A stretch of DNA of 64,000 nucleotides from JAHRVQ01 sp051278195 (lineage in GTDB: Bacteria; Pseudomonadota; Gammaproteobacteria; Pseudomonadales; Azotimanducaceae). Below, piece by piece: positions 36,195-45,092 of this stretch (position 1 is the first letter of the stretch; the number at the start of each line of letters is the position of its first letter). The position numbers and the translations under genes were made by a program. The stretch is from assembly GCA_051278195.1 (NCBI GenBank), contig JBNMQM010000005.1:49397-113396 (forward strand). Reading direction: 5' to 3'. A model generated the notes under the pieces. That model was given only the letters and a program-made list of their open reading frames with translations, did no database searches and had not been told where the DNA came from.

Positions 36195-38400
36195 CAAAAC
36201 CGCCGACAAACACCGGGCTCGTCCAAGCAATGTGGTCGTCTATCTGATGAACCCGGACATAGTAGTAGTCCTCTGTTGCGGCAGGTGCAATATCCGAAAA
36301 GCTAAACTCCATATAGGTTGGCGTGTCTGGGTTAACCAACTCGAACCTGATTTGATCTTGATAGCCGTTCACTTTTACCTCTCGAATGACCGGACCCTCA
36401 CTCAGATCAAAGGCGGGCACCATTTGTCGGTTTGCGGCTATCGGTGAAGACTTGCGCAGCAAAGGTTCAATATCAGTGTCCTCTTGCCCCTGTTTCAGGT
36501 TCATTTCGATGACGTCGTCATCTGCTAGTCTCGCCAGAGTCACCATAAAGCTACTGGTGCTGCCGTGAGTCCAGGTAATAAAATCGACCCGCGCGTCTCC
36601 GTTCCTAACAATTGCTTGTCTACCCGGAATACGAAACCCTGGTGCTGCTATGTCGGCAATAGTGGTTTGAGACAATTTAACAAATCCAATCCATTCGCGA
36701 CCGTTTCGAGGGAAATCACGCTGCCCTAAGTAGGGTTCGGATGAAGACTGCAAGCTCACCTTCAAAATCTCGCTTTGCGGGTCACCCGCCACATTGATGG
36801 TGTCAAAGACCTCGCCATTTTTCATCAGCTCAATCCGCTCGATACCAGAAGTACCCTGAACCCAGCCGCTGACCTCACGGTTCTTTGATGGAGCGACTCG
36901 TCTGCCAGGCTGCCCACCGTTCACCGTCACATGCAACACTGCGCGGTTGCCGGTCGTGGCATAAGTCGCTCGTTGACCAAGCGCACTTAAAACGTCTTGC
37001 CCATCATCCACAACCACAGCGGTTAGTGCAGATCGGGGGTTCGGTCCAATTGGCGGCAAGCCGCTCGAAGCAGAGCCTGTCAACCCTAAACGATAGCCGG
37101 CCTGAAAAAAGCGATTGGCATACCACTCAAAGACCGAGTCGCCGCTAACGATCTCGACCAATTGCAAAAGCGAAGCATCGACACTGCGGATATCGACAGG
37201 TGTCAACGGCAGAGCCATCTGGGGAACATTGGGTAAATCGCGCCAAAGTGTTGCGCCATTCCAATCGCCTAAGACTAAACGGGAACCGCCTTGACGCAAA
37301 CCGCCCTGCCGAATCCAGTTGCTTTTCGGCCGCAACCCTTGCCAGATCCGTGGCAGCAAATGATTGTCGTTAATGGCTGTCTGGCTGAAATCTAAGAGGG
37401 GTGATGCCGAATCTGAAGATCGTAGATCGGCCCAGAGCACTTGCCGTCCTCCGGACTGCACGACAATAGGGTTCGATTGTCCCCGAATACCACCACCACC
37501 TGTACGGACTTCAATAAAGTGGGCACCAGGCTCGGTAAATTGAATACCCTCCACCAATGAAACAGCACCACTCGGTTTCAGTTGCTGCGAAAATTGGCCG
37601 TCGACAATGATATCAAGCGTAGGAAGTGAGCCGGACTGCGAGTTGTCGACAGAATTTCCAAACTGATCTTGCAAGATGACCTTAACAGCGGCGCTTGCTG
37701 CGCGACCCAGCCTCGAAGGCGCGATTACCTTGATGGTTGCCAGTTGGCCCGGACGCAATGAGAGTTCTACCTTAGGCGCGGCAAACCATTGCTGATTGGG
37801 CCGAGTCGTAAAAAAAACGGGTAAGAAAAATGAACCTACTTTTCCCGGTAACACCAAATTACGAAGTTCAAAGGTCACCTTCTCACCGACTTCCAGCGCC
37901 TTCCCGGACACTTCGAAGGCTGTGACTGCTCGGCCATTCACCGGACCACCAGTGGGACCTTTAAGCTGGGCCACAACTGACTTGAGGTCTGCCGCACGCG
38001 TGGCCCCTAAACTCGCTTGGATGTAGTTGTCGGCCTGCGGGTTAGAGGATTGAAGTATGATGCCATCTTGCCAATGAGTCGCCAGCAGCAGCAGCCCTCC
38101 CGGCTCGATGGCAGTGCCAAGTAGATAACTTACCTGGATTGAATGGCGAGTCCCTGCAACCAATGGCTCATTAGCGTAGGACGCTCGGCCTAACTTCTGG
38201 GGTTCGGATTCAAGCCAATTCAGCCATGTAATATAATGGTCTAGAGCTGGTGCTGGCGCGGTTTTAATACCGGCAATCAAATCTGCGGGTACCGAATCTA
38301 ATTGATTCAGACGACTCATCAGTGAAGGGCGTTCAGTCGCATGCAGGAGTGAGTTCAGCCCCATTAATAAAAGAGAAAGGAGAAGAAATTTACGGATCAC
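36184..38400 (-). CDS. Exported DUF3604/CehA-like protein with degenerate PHP core
   Basis: The 738-residue protein has a signal peptide (about 1-21), then beta-rich N-terminal domains. WADLRSS at 323-329 stands where PHP-type DUF3604/CehA-like hydrolases have WGDLHxH. EWYANRFFQAGYRLGLTGS (425-443) corresponds to the region where they carry GSxxxH, followed by RATYATTGNRAVL and a C-terminal DYYYVRVHQIDDHIAWTSP typical of DUF3604. The metal-binding histidines are missing at both sites. It starts with GTG sharing one base with the preceding stop. Family assignment is moderate. Confidence 0.7.
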   Translation of the reverse strand: MIRKFLLLSLLLMGLNSLLHATERPSLMSRLNQLDSVPADLIAGIKTAPAPALDHYITWLNWLESEPQKLGRASYANEPLVAGTRHSIQVSYLLGTAIEPGGLLLLATHWQDGIILQSSNPQADNYIQASLGATRAADLKSVVAQLKGPTGGPVNGRAVTAFEVSGKALEVGEKVTFELRNLVLPGKVGSFFLPVFFTTRPNQQWFAAPKVELSLRPGQLATIKVIAPSRLGRAASAAVKVILQDQFGNSVDNSQSGSLPTLDIIVDGQFSQQLKPSGAVSLVEGIQFTEPGAHFIEVRTGGGGIRGQSNPIVVQSGGRQVLWADLRSSDSASPLLDFSQTAINDNHLLPRIWQGLRPKSNWIRQGGLRQGGSRLVLGDWNGATLWRDLPNVPQMALPLTPVDIRSVDASLLQLVEIVSGDSVFEWYANRFFQAGYRLGLTGSASSGLPPIGPNPRSALTAVVVDDGQDVLSALGQRATYATTGNRAVLHVTVNGGQPGRRVAPSKNREVSGWVQGTSGIERIELMKNGEVFDTINVAGDPQSEILKVSLQSSSEPYLGQRDFPRNGREWIGFVKLSQTTIADIAAPGFRIPGRQAIVRNGDARVDFITWTHGSTSSFMVTLARLADDDVIEMNLKQGQEDTDIEPLLRKSSPIAANRQMVPAFDLSEGPVIREVKVNGYQDQIRFELVNPDTPTYMEFSFSDIAPAATEDYYYVRVHQIDDHIAWTSPVFVGGFDAP

Positions 38401-39290
38401 TAGGTACTGGCGCGAAGGAAGGCCATAAGGCCACCGGTCGGTACATCGCCTGGTGAACCGAGTTCAACATTGATGCTCAAATTACTTTCGCTGTTGCCTG
38501 GAATCATCAGCGCATTCACCTTGGCGCCAATCAAAGCCTTAGCAAACGCCTGGGCTTGCAACGTTGAACCTTCGTTATTAGGTGCATAGAGCAGCGCAAA
38601 ACTGGGTATGTGCTTATTGGGTTCAACATGGTGGATTGGCGAAGCTTCCCGTTGTACCCCAACTTCTTCGCCAAACACTAAGCGATGTTGACGCCGCTGG
38701 ACGAAGGAGCCAAGTTCTTTATGGACTCGTGGTATGTCAAAGCTAAGGCTATCGATTGCGACGACGGCCTTGATATCCTTTAGCGAGAGTCCCTGACCTC
38801 TAAGATGACGCCCATCTGTACCAACCAATGATGCCAAGTGACCTCCAGATCCATGTCCCATCAACACGACTCGCGACCCGTCGAGACCATAGTTTTTAGC
38901 GTTTTGGCGAACCCACTGTATTGCAGCGACAACGTCTTCAAGTTGGTCATATAGTTCATAGTCCCAACGCAACCGATAGTTGATACTGACTAAAGCAAAC
39001 CCATTGGGCACAAAATAATCCGCTTTGTTATTAATGTCAGCCTTGTCCCCAAAAGCCCAGCCACCGCCGTGTAAGTAGATGATCACGGGGCGCTTTTCTA
39101 AGCTATCTTCAGCTCTTGTTGGCCAATAGACATCCAAGGTCTGCAGCTCATGGTCGGGGAGACTCTCATCGGAACCATAGAATATGTTCAGCTGTGACTG
39201 AATTGCCGGTGACGCGTCGGATGCTGTCGCCGCTGAACTCTGACCGGCCATCACCAGCAGCACGAAACTTAGTAATAATCGAGTTAACAT
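38400..39290 (-). CDS. Exported alpha/beta hydrolase with lost catalytic residues
   Basis: A 296-residue BD-FAE/esterase-type alpha/beta hydrolase with a signal peptide (1-20) and an intact oxyanion motif HGGGW (74-78). At the nucleophile elbow the usual GHSAGG reads GHGSGG (145-150), placing Gly147 at the Ser position. In the C-terminal catalytic-His loop the usual H-x-SIN reads SNLSIN with Asn270. It is therefore predicted to be inactive as a hydrolase. It is the first gene of an operon with the DUF3604-like and TraB genes (TAGTG junction at 38398-38402). Confidence 0.85.
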   Translation of the reverse strand: MLTRLLLSFVLLVMAGQSSAATASDASPAIQSQLNIFYGSDESLPDHELQTLDVYWPTRAEDSLEKRPVIIYLHGGGWAFGDKADINNKADYFVPNGFALVSINYRLRWDYELYDQLEDVVAAIQWVRQNAKNYGLDGSRVVLMGHGSGGHLASLVGTDGRHLRGQGLSLKDIKAVVAIDSLSFDIPRVHKELGSFVQRRQHRLVFGEEVGVQREASPIHHVEPNKHIPSFALLYAPNNEGSTLQAQAFAKALIGAKVNALMIPGNSESNLSINVELGSPGDVPTGGLMAFLRAST

Positions 39291-39365
39291 AATTTCCCCG
39301 TATAGGCTACCTATTTAAGCGACTCTGTCCGCTAAAGGCAACATTCTACTCAATACATTCAAGAA

Positions 39366-39425
39366 CTGACCCTATTCTACAGGTTTGACGCTGTTAAGTT
39401 GTCTGAGTTTGTAAGTTTGGGTCAG
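39366..39425. repeat. Short inverted repeat CTGACCC/GGGTCAG
   Basis: ctgaccc at 39366-39372 and gggtcag at 39419-39425 form an inverted pair 60 bp across, in the gap upstream of the exported hydrolase operon. It may be the remnant of a small mobile element or chance. Apart from a doubtful reading frame at 39439-39681, nothing else is seen in 39291-39830. Confidence 0.35.
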
Positions 39426-39438
39426 GCCCTAGATTAGG

Positions 39439-39681
39439 CTAGGTTATCGAGTACTTCTGCTGCTTGATCGAAGCGCCAACAATACGGTATTCGTCTCCAG
39501 CAGTGGGTGCCTCCATTAAATAGACGAATGAGCCCGACCGTGATGCGACTACTTGCGACAATTTCTCGTCACAGCTACGCGCGCTGCGTCGACGCCGAAC
39601 ACCGGACGTCGACGAGGCAGATCTCGAATGGCCTGCGCTGCGGCTTTGAATTGAGTATCTGGATCTAGGACTGGAAGTCAT
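39439..39681 (-). CDS. Doubtful Arg/Ser-rich small protein
   Basis: An 80-residue frame with an Arg/Ser-rich first half (SAGHSRSASS, RRRRSARS) and an ordinary second half ending EYRIVGASIKQQKYSIT. It lacks a ribosome-binding site and is unlike any family I know. It lies in a 580-bp gap in the direction of its neighbours, so it could be real, a fragment of a lost gene, or spurious. Confidence 0.3.
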   Translation of the reverse strand: MTSSPRSRYSIQSRSAGHSRSASSTSGVRRRRSARSCDEKLSQVVASRSGSFVYLMEAPTAGDEYRIVGASIKQQKYSIT

Positions 39682-39830
39682 CGATCGGAATCTGGAAATT
39701 GCCCAAACGAGCCAATTTCATCGATATCGTCGGTAAGCGCGTCATTCCAAAACCAGCGTTTTTAGACTACTCAGCAACAAGTACCTACGCAATCTTGATC
39801 GGCCGGTTGGACCTACAAAAAACGACCCAT

Positions 39831-39859
39831 AAAAAAAGGGGCCATATAGGCCCCTTTTT
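39831..39859 (-). terminator. Rho-independent terminator after acyl-CoA dehydrogenase
   Basis: A7, the arm ggggcc, the loop atata, the arm ggcccc and T5 form a classic terminator 15 bases beyond the acyl-CoA dehydrogenase stop. The symmetric A and T tracts would allow function in both directions. Confidence 0.92.
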
Positions 39860-39874
39860 AACTTACCGTTCTAA

Positions 39875-41092
39875 CTACTGGTATCGCTTCAGCTCTTCGC
39901 GAGCAATCACTCGACGATGCACCTCATCAGGTCCGTCAGCAAGACGTAAAGTTCGCTGGCCAGTCCACATCGCTGCAAGCGGTGTATCCTGGGACACACC
40001 TGTTGCGCCGTACATTTGGATAGCGGCATCAATTACTTTTAGTGTCATATTAGGTACTGACACTTTAATCGCAGATATATACTTACGCGCCTCTTTGTTT
40101 CCGATGGTGTCCATCATATAGGCGGCTTTTAGTACTGCTAAACGGCACATATCAATCTCGATTCTGCTGTTAGCAATGATGTCATAGTTGCCACCCAATT
40201 CTGCAAGAGGCTTACCAAACGCTGTTCTTGAAAGTGCACGAGTGCACAACAACTCAAGGGCACGCTCGGCAACACCAATAGAACGCATACAATGGTGAAT
40301 ACGTCCTGGCCCAAGACGACCTTGAGAAATTTCAAAACCACGACCTTCGCCGAGAATGATATTCTCTTTTGGTACGCGGACATTGGTAAAGCTAATATGC
40401 ATATGACCATGCGGCGCGTCGTCTTTGCCAAACACGTGCATCGGACGGATGACTTTGACGCCTTCTGCATCCATTGGCACTAAAATCTGCGACTGCCGCA
40501 AATGCTTTGGTGCATCAGGATTAGTCACAACCATGGTGATCATGATTTTACAGCGTGAATCACCAGCACCAGAGATGTAATGCTTCTCACCATTAATAAG
40601 CCACTCATCGCCATCTAGTACAGCTGATGTCGCAATGTTGGTGGCATCAGACGAAGCCACACCAGGCTCTGTCATAGCGAAAGCTGAACGAATCTTGCCT
40701 TCAAGTAGTGGTGCTAACCATTCCTTCTTTTGTGCTTCTGAACCGTATCGCTCGAGCACTTCCATATTGCCGGTATCAGGCGCAGCACAGTTAAAAATCT
40801 CGGATGCCATAGGGTTACGGGCCATGACTTCTGCAAGGTGAGCATATTCAAGGTTAGAAACTCCAGCTCCGCCCTGACTTTCTGGCAGGAAGAAATTCCA
40901 CAGGCCAGCTTCGCGCGCTTTATCTTTAAGGCCATCCATAATTTCTAGCTGGCGATCGTTCAACACCCATCGATCACCGATGTCGATGTTGTCGTAATAC
41001 TCTTCCGTTAACGGGTCGATGTGGGTACGAACAAATTGATCAATCTTGTCCCGGATGGGAATCAATCGTTCGGGGATATCTAGGTCCATCAT
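39875..41092 (-). CDS. Acyl-CoA dehydrogenase (ACAD10/11-like)
   Basis: A 405-residue flavoprotein of fatty acid oxidation. Helical N-terminal domain, then the FAD/substrate segment AFAMTEPGVASSDATN, WLINGEKHYISGAGDSRC, the GRGFEISQGRLGPGRIHH region and the C-terminal QMYGATGVSQDTPLA and RTLRLADGPDEVHRR. These features match the ACAD10/11 subgroup, which acts on long or branched acyl-CoAs. Two tandem Met codons open the frame. The gene is monocistronic and followed by a clear terminator. Confidence 0.93.
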   Translation of the reverse strand: MMDLDIPERLIPIRDKIDQFVRTHIDPLTEEYYDNIDIGDRWVLNDRQLEIMDGLKDKAREAGLWNFFLPESQGGAGVSNLEYAHLAEVMARNPMASEIFNCAAPDTGNMEVLERYGSEAQKKEWLAPLLEGKIRSAFAMTEPGVASSDATNIATSAVLDGDEWLINGEKHYISGAGDSRCKIMITMVVTNPDAPKHLRQSQILVPMDAEGVKVIRPMHVFGKDDAPHGHMHISFTNVRVPKENIILGEGRGFEISQGRLGPGRIHHCMRSIGVAERALELLCTRALSRTAFGKPLAELGGNYDIIANSRIEIDMCRLAVLKAAYMMDTIGNKEARKYISAIKVSVPNMTLKVIDAAIQMYGATGVSQDTPLAAMWTGQRTLRLADGPDEVHRRVIAREELKRYQ

Positions 41093-41112
41093 AAGTTACT
41101 ATCCTCAATTCT

Positions 41113-41142
41113 CATTGGTACTGCATTGGTACTGCATTGGTC
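41113..41142. repeat. 11-nt tandem repeat upstream of acyl-CoA dehydrogenase
   Basis: cattggtactg is present in two perfect copies followed by a partial third (cattggt). It lies 20 bases upstream of the acyl-CoA dehydrogenase start codon, where its promoter or leader would be. Confidence 0.85.
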
Positions 41143-41470
41143 GTACGTTTGTCATTCTCTCTGGGCTAGTTGATGCTGGTAGCAGGTGTATTCCCAGACA
41201 TTCCAGAGCGTTAATACTACTCTTTACAACCATGGAAACCAGTGACCATGGAGTAGGCTTATAAAGGGTTATGGGGCGGGCGAATTCTGCGTCATTGTGG
41301 CACGGTAATTTCTAGTTGAAATTGAGAATCTGGGGCTCTAGCGCCGCAAAAATTAAGCGCACCAATGGCTTTGCCGCCTTTCATCATTCCCTTCCGCCCG
41401 CGCGGATTAAAGATCAGAGGCTTTGCTCGCACCTCTCGATACGTCGACGATGCCAAGGGCCCCGAAAAAT

Positions 41471-41485
41471 AAGGGCGAAGCCCTT
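41471..41485 (+). terminator. Hairpin with T-rich tail, possible terminator
   Basis: aagggc and gccctt enclose a gaa loop, followed by ttctttt on the plus strand; A and T runs lie on the other side too. No gene ends nearby on either strand, so what it terminates is unclear. Confidence 0.55.
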
Positions 41486-41587
41486 TTCTTTTCAACGGGT
41501 TCAAGCAACAGAAACCTAAGCAAACTTGAACAGACTGAAAGGAAACTGTATACCGGTCATTACTTACAGATTGGATTTCTACTAACT

Positions 41588-42160
41588 ATGACCTCATTCC
41601 TTGCATTCTCGGGTAGCACGCGCCAAAACTCGTTTAACCAAAAGGTGGCCGCCCTGCTCGCGAGCCAAATTGAAGCACATGGCGAATCAGCCGAGACCAT
41701 TAGTCTGGGTGATTACGATATGCCCCTCTATAACGGCGATCTGGAGACAGCGTCAGGTCTGCCTGAGGCCACCACTGCCCTTAAGGCGAAATTGGCCGGC
41801 GCCGGTGGATTGATCATTGCGTGTCCTGAATACAACGGTTTTATGCCGCCCGTACTTATCAATGCGATCGATTGGTGCACGCGATCTCCTGATGCATCCG
41901 TTGATCTCAACTGCTTTATGAATAAACCCATTTTTATCGCCGGAGCGTCCCCTGGTCCTGGTGGCGGCGGTCGTGCTGCCAATCATCTAAAAACCATGTT
42001 GTCTGGCATTGGCGCTTACGTGAGCCCCTTCCCTCTGACGGTTCCTGCTGCTTTTAATGCCTTTGACGAGACGGGTCGATTCTCTGACGAGGGCATGAAT
42101 GAGCGCGCCGCTATGATGATGGCCGGGTTTGTTCAGTTCAGCCAAAAATTTGCCACCTGA
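41588..42160 (+). CDS. NADPH-dependent FMN reductase family protein
   Basis: The 190-residue flavodoxin-fold protein has the FMN-phosphate loop FSGSTRQNSFNQKVA at the N-terminus, the CPEYNGFMPPVLINAIDW motif of the YieF/ChrR-like NADPH:FMN reductase family, and ASPGPGGGGRA. It reduces flavin or quinone acceptors. The ATG at 41588 directly precedes the first beta strand; the frame is open upstream to 41423 but that part has no similarity. Confidence 0.9.
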   Translation: MTSFLAFSGSTRQNSFNQKVAALLASQIEAHGESAETISLGDYDMPLYNGDLETASGLPEATTALKAKLAGAGGLIIACPEYNGFMPPVLINAIDWCTRSPDASVDLNCFMNKPIFIAGASPGPGGGGRAANHLKTMLSGIGAYVSPFPLTVPAAFNAFDETGRFSDEGMNERAAMMMAGFVQFSQKFAT

Positions 42161-42383
42161 GCCTTGTCACCTTGCACTTGTCATCTAAGGGAAAGTAAAC
42201 ACCGGCTTAACAGAGTCTATTCCAACTGCCAAGAATGACCTGCAGCGCTTTCAACTAAAGAAATCCACATCCAGCCCCTCAAATTGGTGCCATTTTGCCC
42301 CGGATGACCCAGACAGCGACTCGCGACCAAGGTTTTCTGGCACCTGTTTGTAACGATCACCCATGTGAATTGTCACAAGGGTT

Positions 42384-42935
42384 ATGAAAGAAATTGGTAG
42401 CGACTCTGGTCTTATGACCATGCAACGAAAACAAGCCCAATACGAAAACCTGGTAAAAGCCTATAGCAGTTGGCTATACCGCTATGCTTATTGGCTGTGT
42501 GGTGAAAAAGCCACGTCGGAGGACCTCGTTCAGGAAACATTCTTACGTGCCTGGCGATTCCTAGACTCACTTAAGGATGAGGGCTCTGCAAAAAGTTGGC
42601 TAACCACCATCTTACGGCGGGAGAATGCCCGAAGATTTGAGCGTAAGCAGTTGCAGTACTCAGACGTTGAAATGGACACCATCAGCAGTGAAAGACAGGA
42701 TTTCGATACCCGACCAGAAGTGCTTGCGCTACGCAATGCCATGCATAAGTTGCCCGCCAAGTATCGAGAGCCACTGGTTTTGCAGGTTCTAGAAGGCTAC
42801 AACCTAGAAGAAATTGCAGCCATGTTTGATATCCCCCGCAATACAGTCGCGACCCGACTACATAGAGCCCGGCAAAAACTCAGGAAGTTTTTGGAAGGCG
42901 AAGAGGAGCAGTTATCCATAGATGAATTGCATTGA
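42384..42935 (+). CDS. ECF-type RNA polymerase sigma factor
   Basis: A 183-residue ECF sigma factor. Region 2 contains WLYRYAYWLCGEKATSEDLVQETFLRAWR (core binding and -10 recognition, reported here as key segments), and region 4 has PAKYREPLVLQVLEG and the helix-turn-helix NLEEIAAMFDIPRNTV ending in VATRLHRARQKLR. Its 3' end overlaps the anti-sigma gene by 14 bases, the usual arrangement for a cognate pair. The 220 bp upstream gap should hold its promoter. Confidence 0.92.
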   Translation: MKEIGSDSGLMTMQRKQAQYENLVKAYSSWLYRYAYWLCGEKATSEDLVQETFLRAWRFLDSLKDEGSAKSWLTTILRRENARRFERKQLQYSDVEMDTISSERQDFDTRPEVLALRNAMHKLPAKYREPLVLQVLEGYNLEEIAAMFDIPRNTVATRLHRARQKLRKFLEGEEEQLSIDELH

Positions 42936-43641
42936 ATTTCGACATCTGATCCTCGCGGATCCTTATGCAAAGCCGAGCAAAGCGGAAGCCCACCTGGCAA
43001 CCTGCGCCCAGTGCACGCGGTTCAAACAGGAAATCCTCAATCTCGATAGCGACATAGAGAAAGCGCTTTCCGTAGAGGTGCCTGAGGGCCTTGCGGCCCG
43101 GATATTACTCAATCAGTCACTCAAACAAACGCGCCGCCAGCCGCCGCGATGGGCTCAATTCGCGATAGCAGCTTCTTTTCTAGCAGCAGCAATTTTTGGT
43201 GCCACCCTGCTATCAGTTCAAGAGTCCGGCAACGGAACGGATGCCCTGCTCGCGCATGCTAGCCACCAGTCTCATGAATTCATCGATGGTGACCATCAAC
43301 CTATCAGCAACGAAGATCTTGAAGTGATGATGGCTCAACTACATATAACAGCATCACTGGATAATGTCGTTTACGCCGCGATTTGCCCAATCGACGGCAA
43401 AAATGCTGTTCATCTCGTCATTAAGGATGGTGATGATCAATACACCGTTATGTTGGTACCTGAGCACTCACCCAGCAAAATGTATACGGTAGATGACAAA
43501 CTTTGGAGGGGTTACATTAGCCCCCACCCTGCCGGTGCGTTGGCGGTTCTAGCAGAAGCCAATGATAAGCAGGCAGTGGCACGGATCAGAGAGGTCACCG
43601 ACAAGCTACAGTCCGCGATTTACCTCTCGGCTGAAATTTAA
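42922..43641 (+). CDS. DUF3379-type anti-sigma factor
   Basis: The 239-residue protein has a cytoplasmic N-terminal HLATCAQC element (His24, Cys28, Cys31) resembling a zinc anti-sigma motif, a transmembrane helix at about 80-98 and a periplasmic C-terminal domain with a VYAAICPIDG segment. This matches DUF3379 proteins paired with ECF sigma factors in gammaproteobacteria. It should hold the upstream sigma factor inactive until an envelope or redox signal. Translation is coupled by overlap. Confidence 0.85.
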   Translation: MNCIEFRHLILADPYAKPSKAEAHLATCAQCTRFKQEILNLDSDIEKALSVEVPEGLAARILLNQSLKQTRRQPPRWAQFAIAASFLAAAIFGATLLSVQESGNGTDALLAHASHQSHEFIDGDHQPISNEDLEVMMAQLHITASLDNVVYAAICPIDGKNAVHLVIKDGDDQYTVMLVPEHSPSKMYTVDDKLWRGYISPHPAGALAVLAEANDKQAVARIREVTDKLQSAIYLSAEI

Positions 43642-43690
43642 GACGCGCTTTCAGCTGACCCTAGGGCACTGAGGCCTTAATATACTGCCC

Positions 43691-44404
43691 ATGAATATGT
43701 CATCCATGACGCACTACACATTTCTGGCCAGCGAAACCAAAGGACTCGTTAGCGCAATCCATCAAACTGCGCAAAACCCCATTGCACTTTTTGTGATGGG
43801 ACACGGCGCTGGTGCCAATATGTCTCACGCACATATGCAAGGACTGGCTGATGCACTGGCTGAGAACGGCATCGAAACCCTGCGCTACAACTTTCCCTTT
43901 ATGGAAACCGGCGGTGGTCGCGTAGATAACCTACCGATTTGCCTAGACACCATTGAAAATGCGTTAGCGCTTTCCCTTAACTTACAAAGAGATTTACAAA
44001 CAAGCTTGCAAGCAGACTTGACTGAAAAACTGCCAACTTTCCTTTGTGGGCACTCATTTGGTGGTCGAATGAGCTCGCACTTTGCTGCGGAAAAGCCGCC
44101 GAAAATAGCCGGTATTGTCTACTTCTCCTTTCCGCTACATCCCAGCAAAAAACCTGACACTAAACGCGCAGCACATCTAAAAGAGATTCTAGTTCCACAG
44201 CTATTCGTTTCCGGCAGTCGAGATACGCTTGCGGAGATGGCACTGCTAGCGCCTGTTGTTAAATCGTTACCAAATGCAGCGCTGCATATAATCGAGACCG
44301 CGGACCATAGCTTCAAGATTCTTAAGCGCTCTCGCCAATCCACAGAGGATGTGCACACAGAAGCTGGCCGGGTTGCTAAGAGTTTTGTTCTGAATTGTCT
44401 CTAG
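43691..44404 (+). CDS. KANL3/Tex30-like alpha/beta hydrolase
   Basis: A 237-residue small alpha/beta hydrolase of the KANL3/Tex30 (dienelactone-hydrolase-like) group. FVMGHGAGANMSHAHMQ forms the oxyanion region, GHSFGGRMSS is the nucleophile elbow, VSGSRDTLAEM holds the Asp and TADHSFKIL holds the His. The function of the bacterial group is unknown. The gene lies 49 bases after the anti-sigma gene and its end overlaps the converging HAD gene by four bases. Confidence 0.85.
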   Translation: MNMSSMTHYTFLASETKGLVSAIHQTAQNPIALFVMGHGAGANMSHAHMQGLADALAENGIETLRYNFPFMETGGGRVDNLPICLDTIENALALSLNLQRDLQTSLQADLTEKLPTFLCGHSFGGRMSSHFAAEKPPKIAGIVYFSFPLHPSKKPDTKRAAHLKEILVPQLFVSGSRDTLAEMALLAPVVKSLPNAALHIIETADHSFKILKRSRQSTEDVHTEAGRVAKSFVLNCL

Positions 44405-45087
44405 CGCAACAGATGCATGGGTAAATCCAGCACTGTCGGTAACTGAAATTCTTTCGGTACCCGGGCATGCTGACCAATCAAATAGCAGGTTAACCCAGCC
44501 TCAGTCGCGCCGAGAAAATCTGCCCGATAGGTATCGCCGACATACACGGCTTCCACCGGGGCGATATCCAAACTGGCTAATGTATCGAGGAAGATATCCG
44601 CATGGGGTTTCGGTCTGCCGTGGGCAACTGACGTTGTCACGATCTCAAAAGGTTTAAGCGCCTTAGCCTCTAATAGTTGCATCACCATCGGTTCGTGATG
44701 CGTATTAGTAATGAGACCTGTCCTGAACTTTTTACTGCAGCTAGATAAGAATGCCTGTACACCCTTGACCGGTGTTACACCGGCAGCCCACTCCGTTGTG
44801 TACAAATCAGAAAACTGATCGAGTGCTCGCTCATCTGCATCGACACCCAACCCCAGAAGGAACCGGTGAGCAAACTCGTGCATGGAAAATTCTTGCTCGT
44901 GATTTAACGACCAGGTATCTAGCTCAGCAAAGACACGATCGGTTTCAATCAAAAATGCGGCGTAATCTAGCGGGATGCCGAGTTGGCGTATGAATCGATA
45001 GGTGTTGGGATAGGCCTGATTAATACGACTCGCGTCGTATTGCACGAGTGTGCCGAACAAATCGAACAGCACACATCGCACCGACAT
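44401..45087 (-). CDS. HAD-IA family hydrolase
   Basis: The 228-residue protein has HAD motif I in the form LFDLFGTLVQYD, in which the second Asp is replaced by Phe as in L-2-haloacid-dehalogenase relatives, motif II in GLITNTHHEPMV, a conserved Lys (GRPKPHADIFLD) and motif IV in VYVGDTYRADFLGA. The family includes both dehalogenases and phosphatases, so activity is open. It starts five bases after the glyA stop, so the two are probably cotranscribed and may share riboswitch control. Confidence 0.85.
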   Translation of the reverse strand: MSVRCVLFDLFGTLVQYDASRINQAYPNTYRFIRQLGIPLDYAAFLIETDRVFAELDTWSLNHEQEFSMHEFAHRFLLGLGVDADERALDQFSDLYTTEWAAGVTPVKGVQAFLSSCSKKFRTGLITNTHHEPMVMQLLEAKALKPFEIVTTSVAHGRPKPHADIFLDTLASLDIAPVEAVYVGDTYRADFLGATEAGLTCYLIGQHARVPKEFQLPTVLDLPMHLLR

Positions 45088-45092
45088 GGTGG

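Larger units (their letters stand above)
41093..41587. other. 495-bp gap with an 11-nt repeat and hairpin, no convincing gene
   Basis: The gap between the acyl-CoA dehydrogenase and FMN reductase genes holds a triplicated 11-nt sequence (41113-41142), unexplained open frames of about 70 residues on both strands in 41292-41519, and a terminator-like hairpin at 41471-41485. None of the frames has a ribosome-binding site or recognisable domain. It could be a decayed gene or a small RNA with its own terminator. Confidence 0.4.

Noticed and set aside
41292..41519. About 70-residue frames on both strands in the 41-kb gap
   Set aside because: No ribosome-binding site, no recognisable domain and mutual overlap; kept only as an unexplained gap.
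42161..42383. Autoregulatory ECF promoter upstream of the sigma factor gene
   Set aside because: No pair of motifs resembling a known ECF -35/-10 (such as a GGAAC-type -35) could be placed with confidence.
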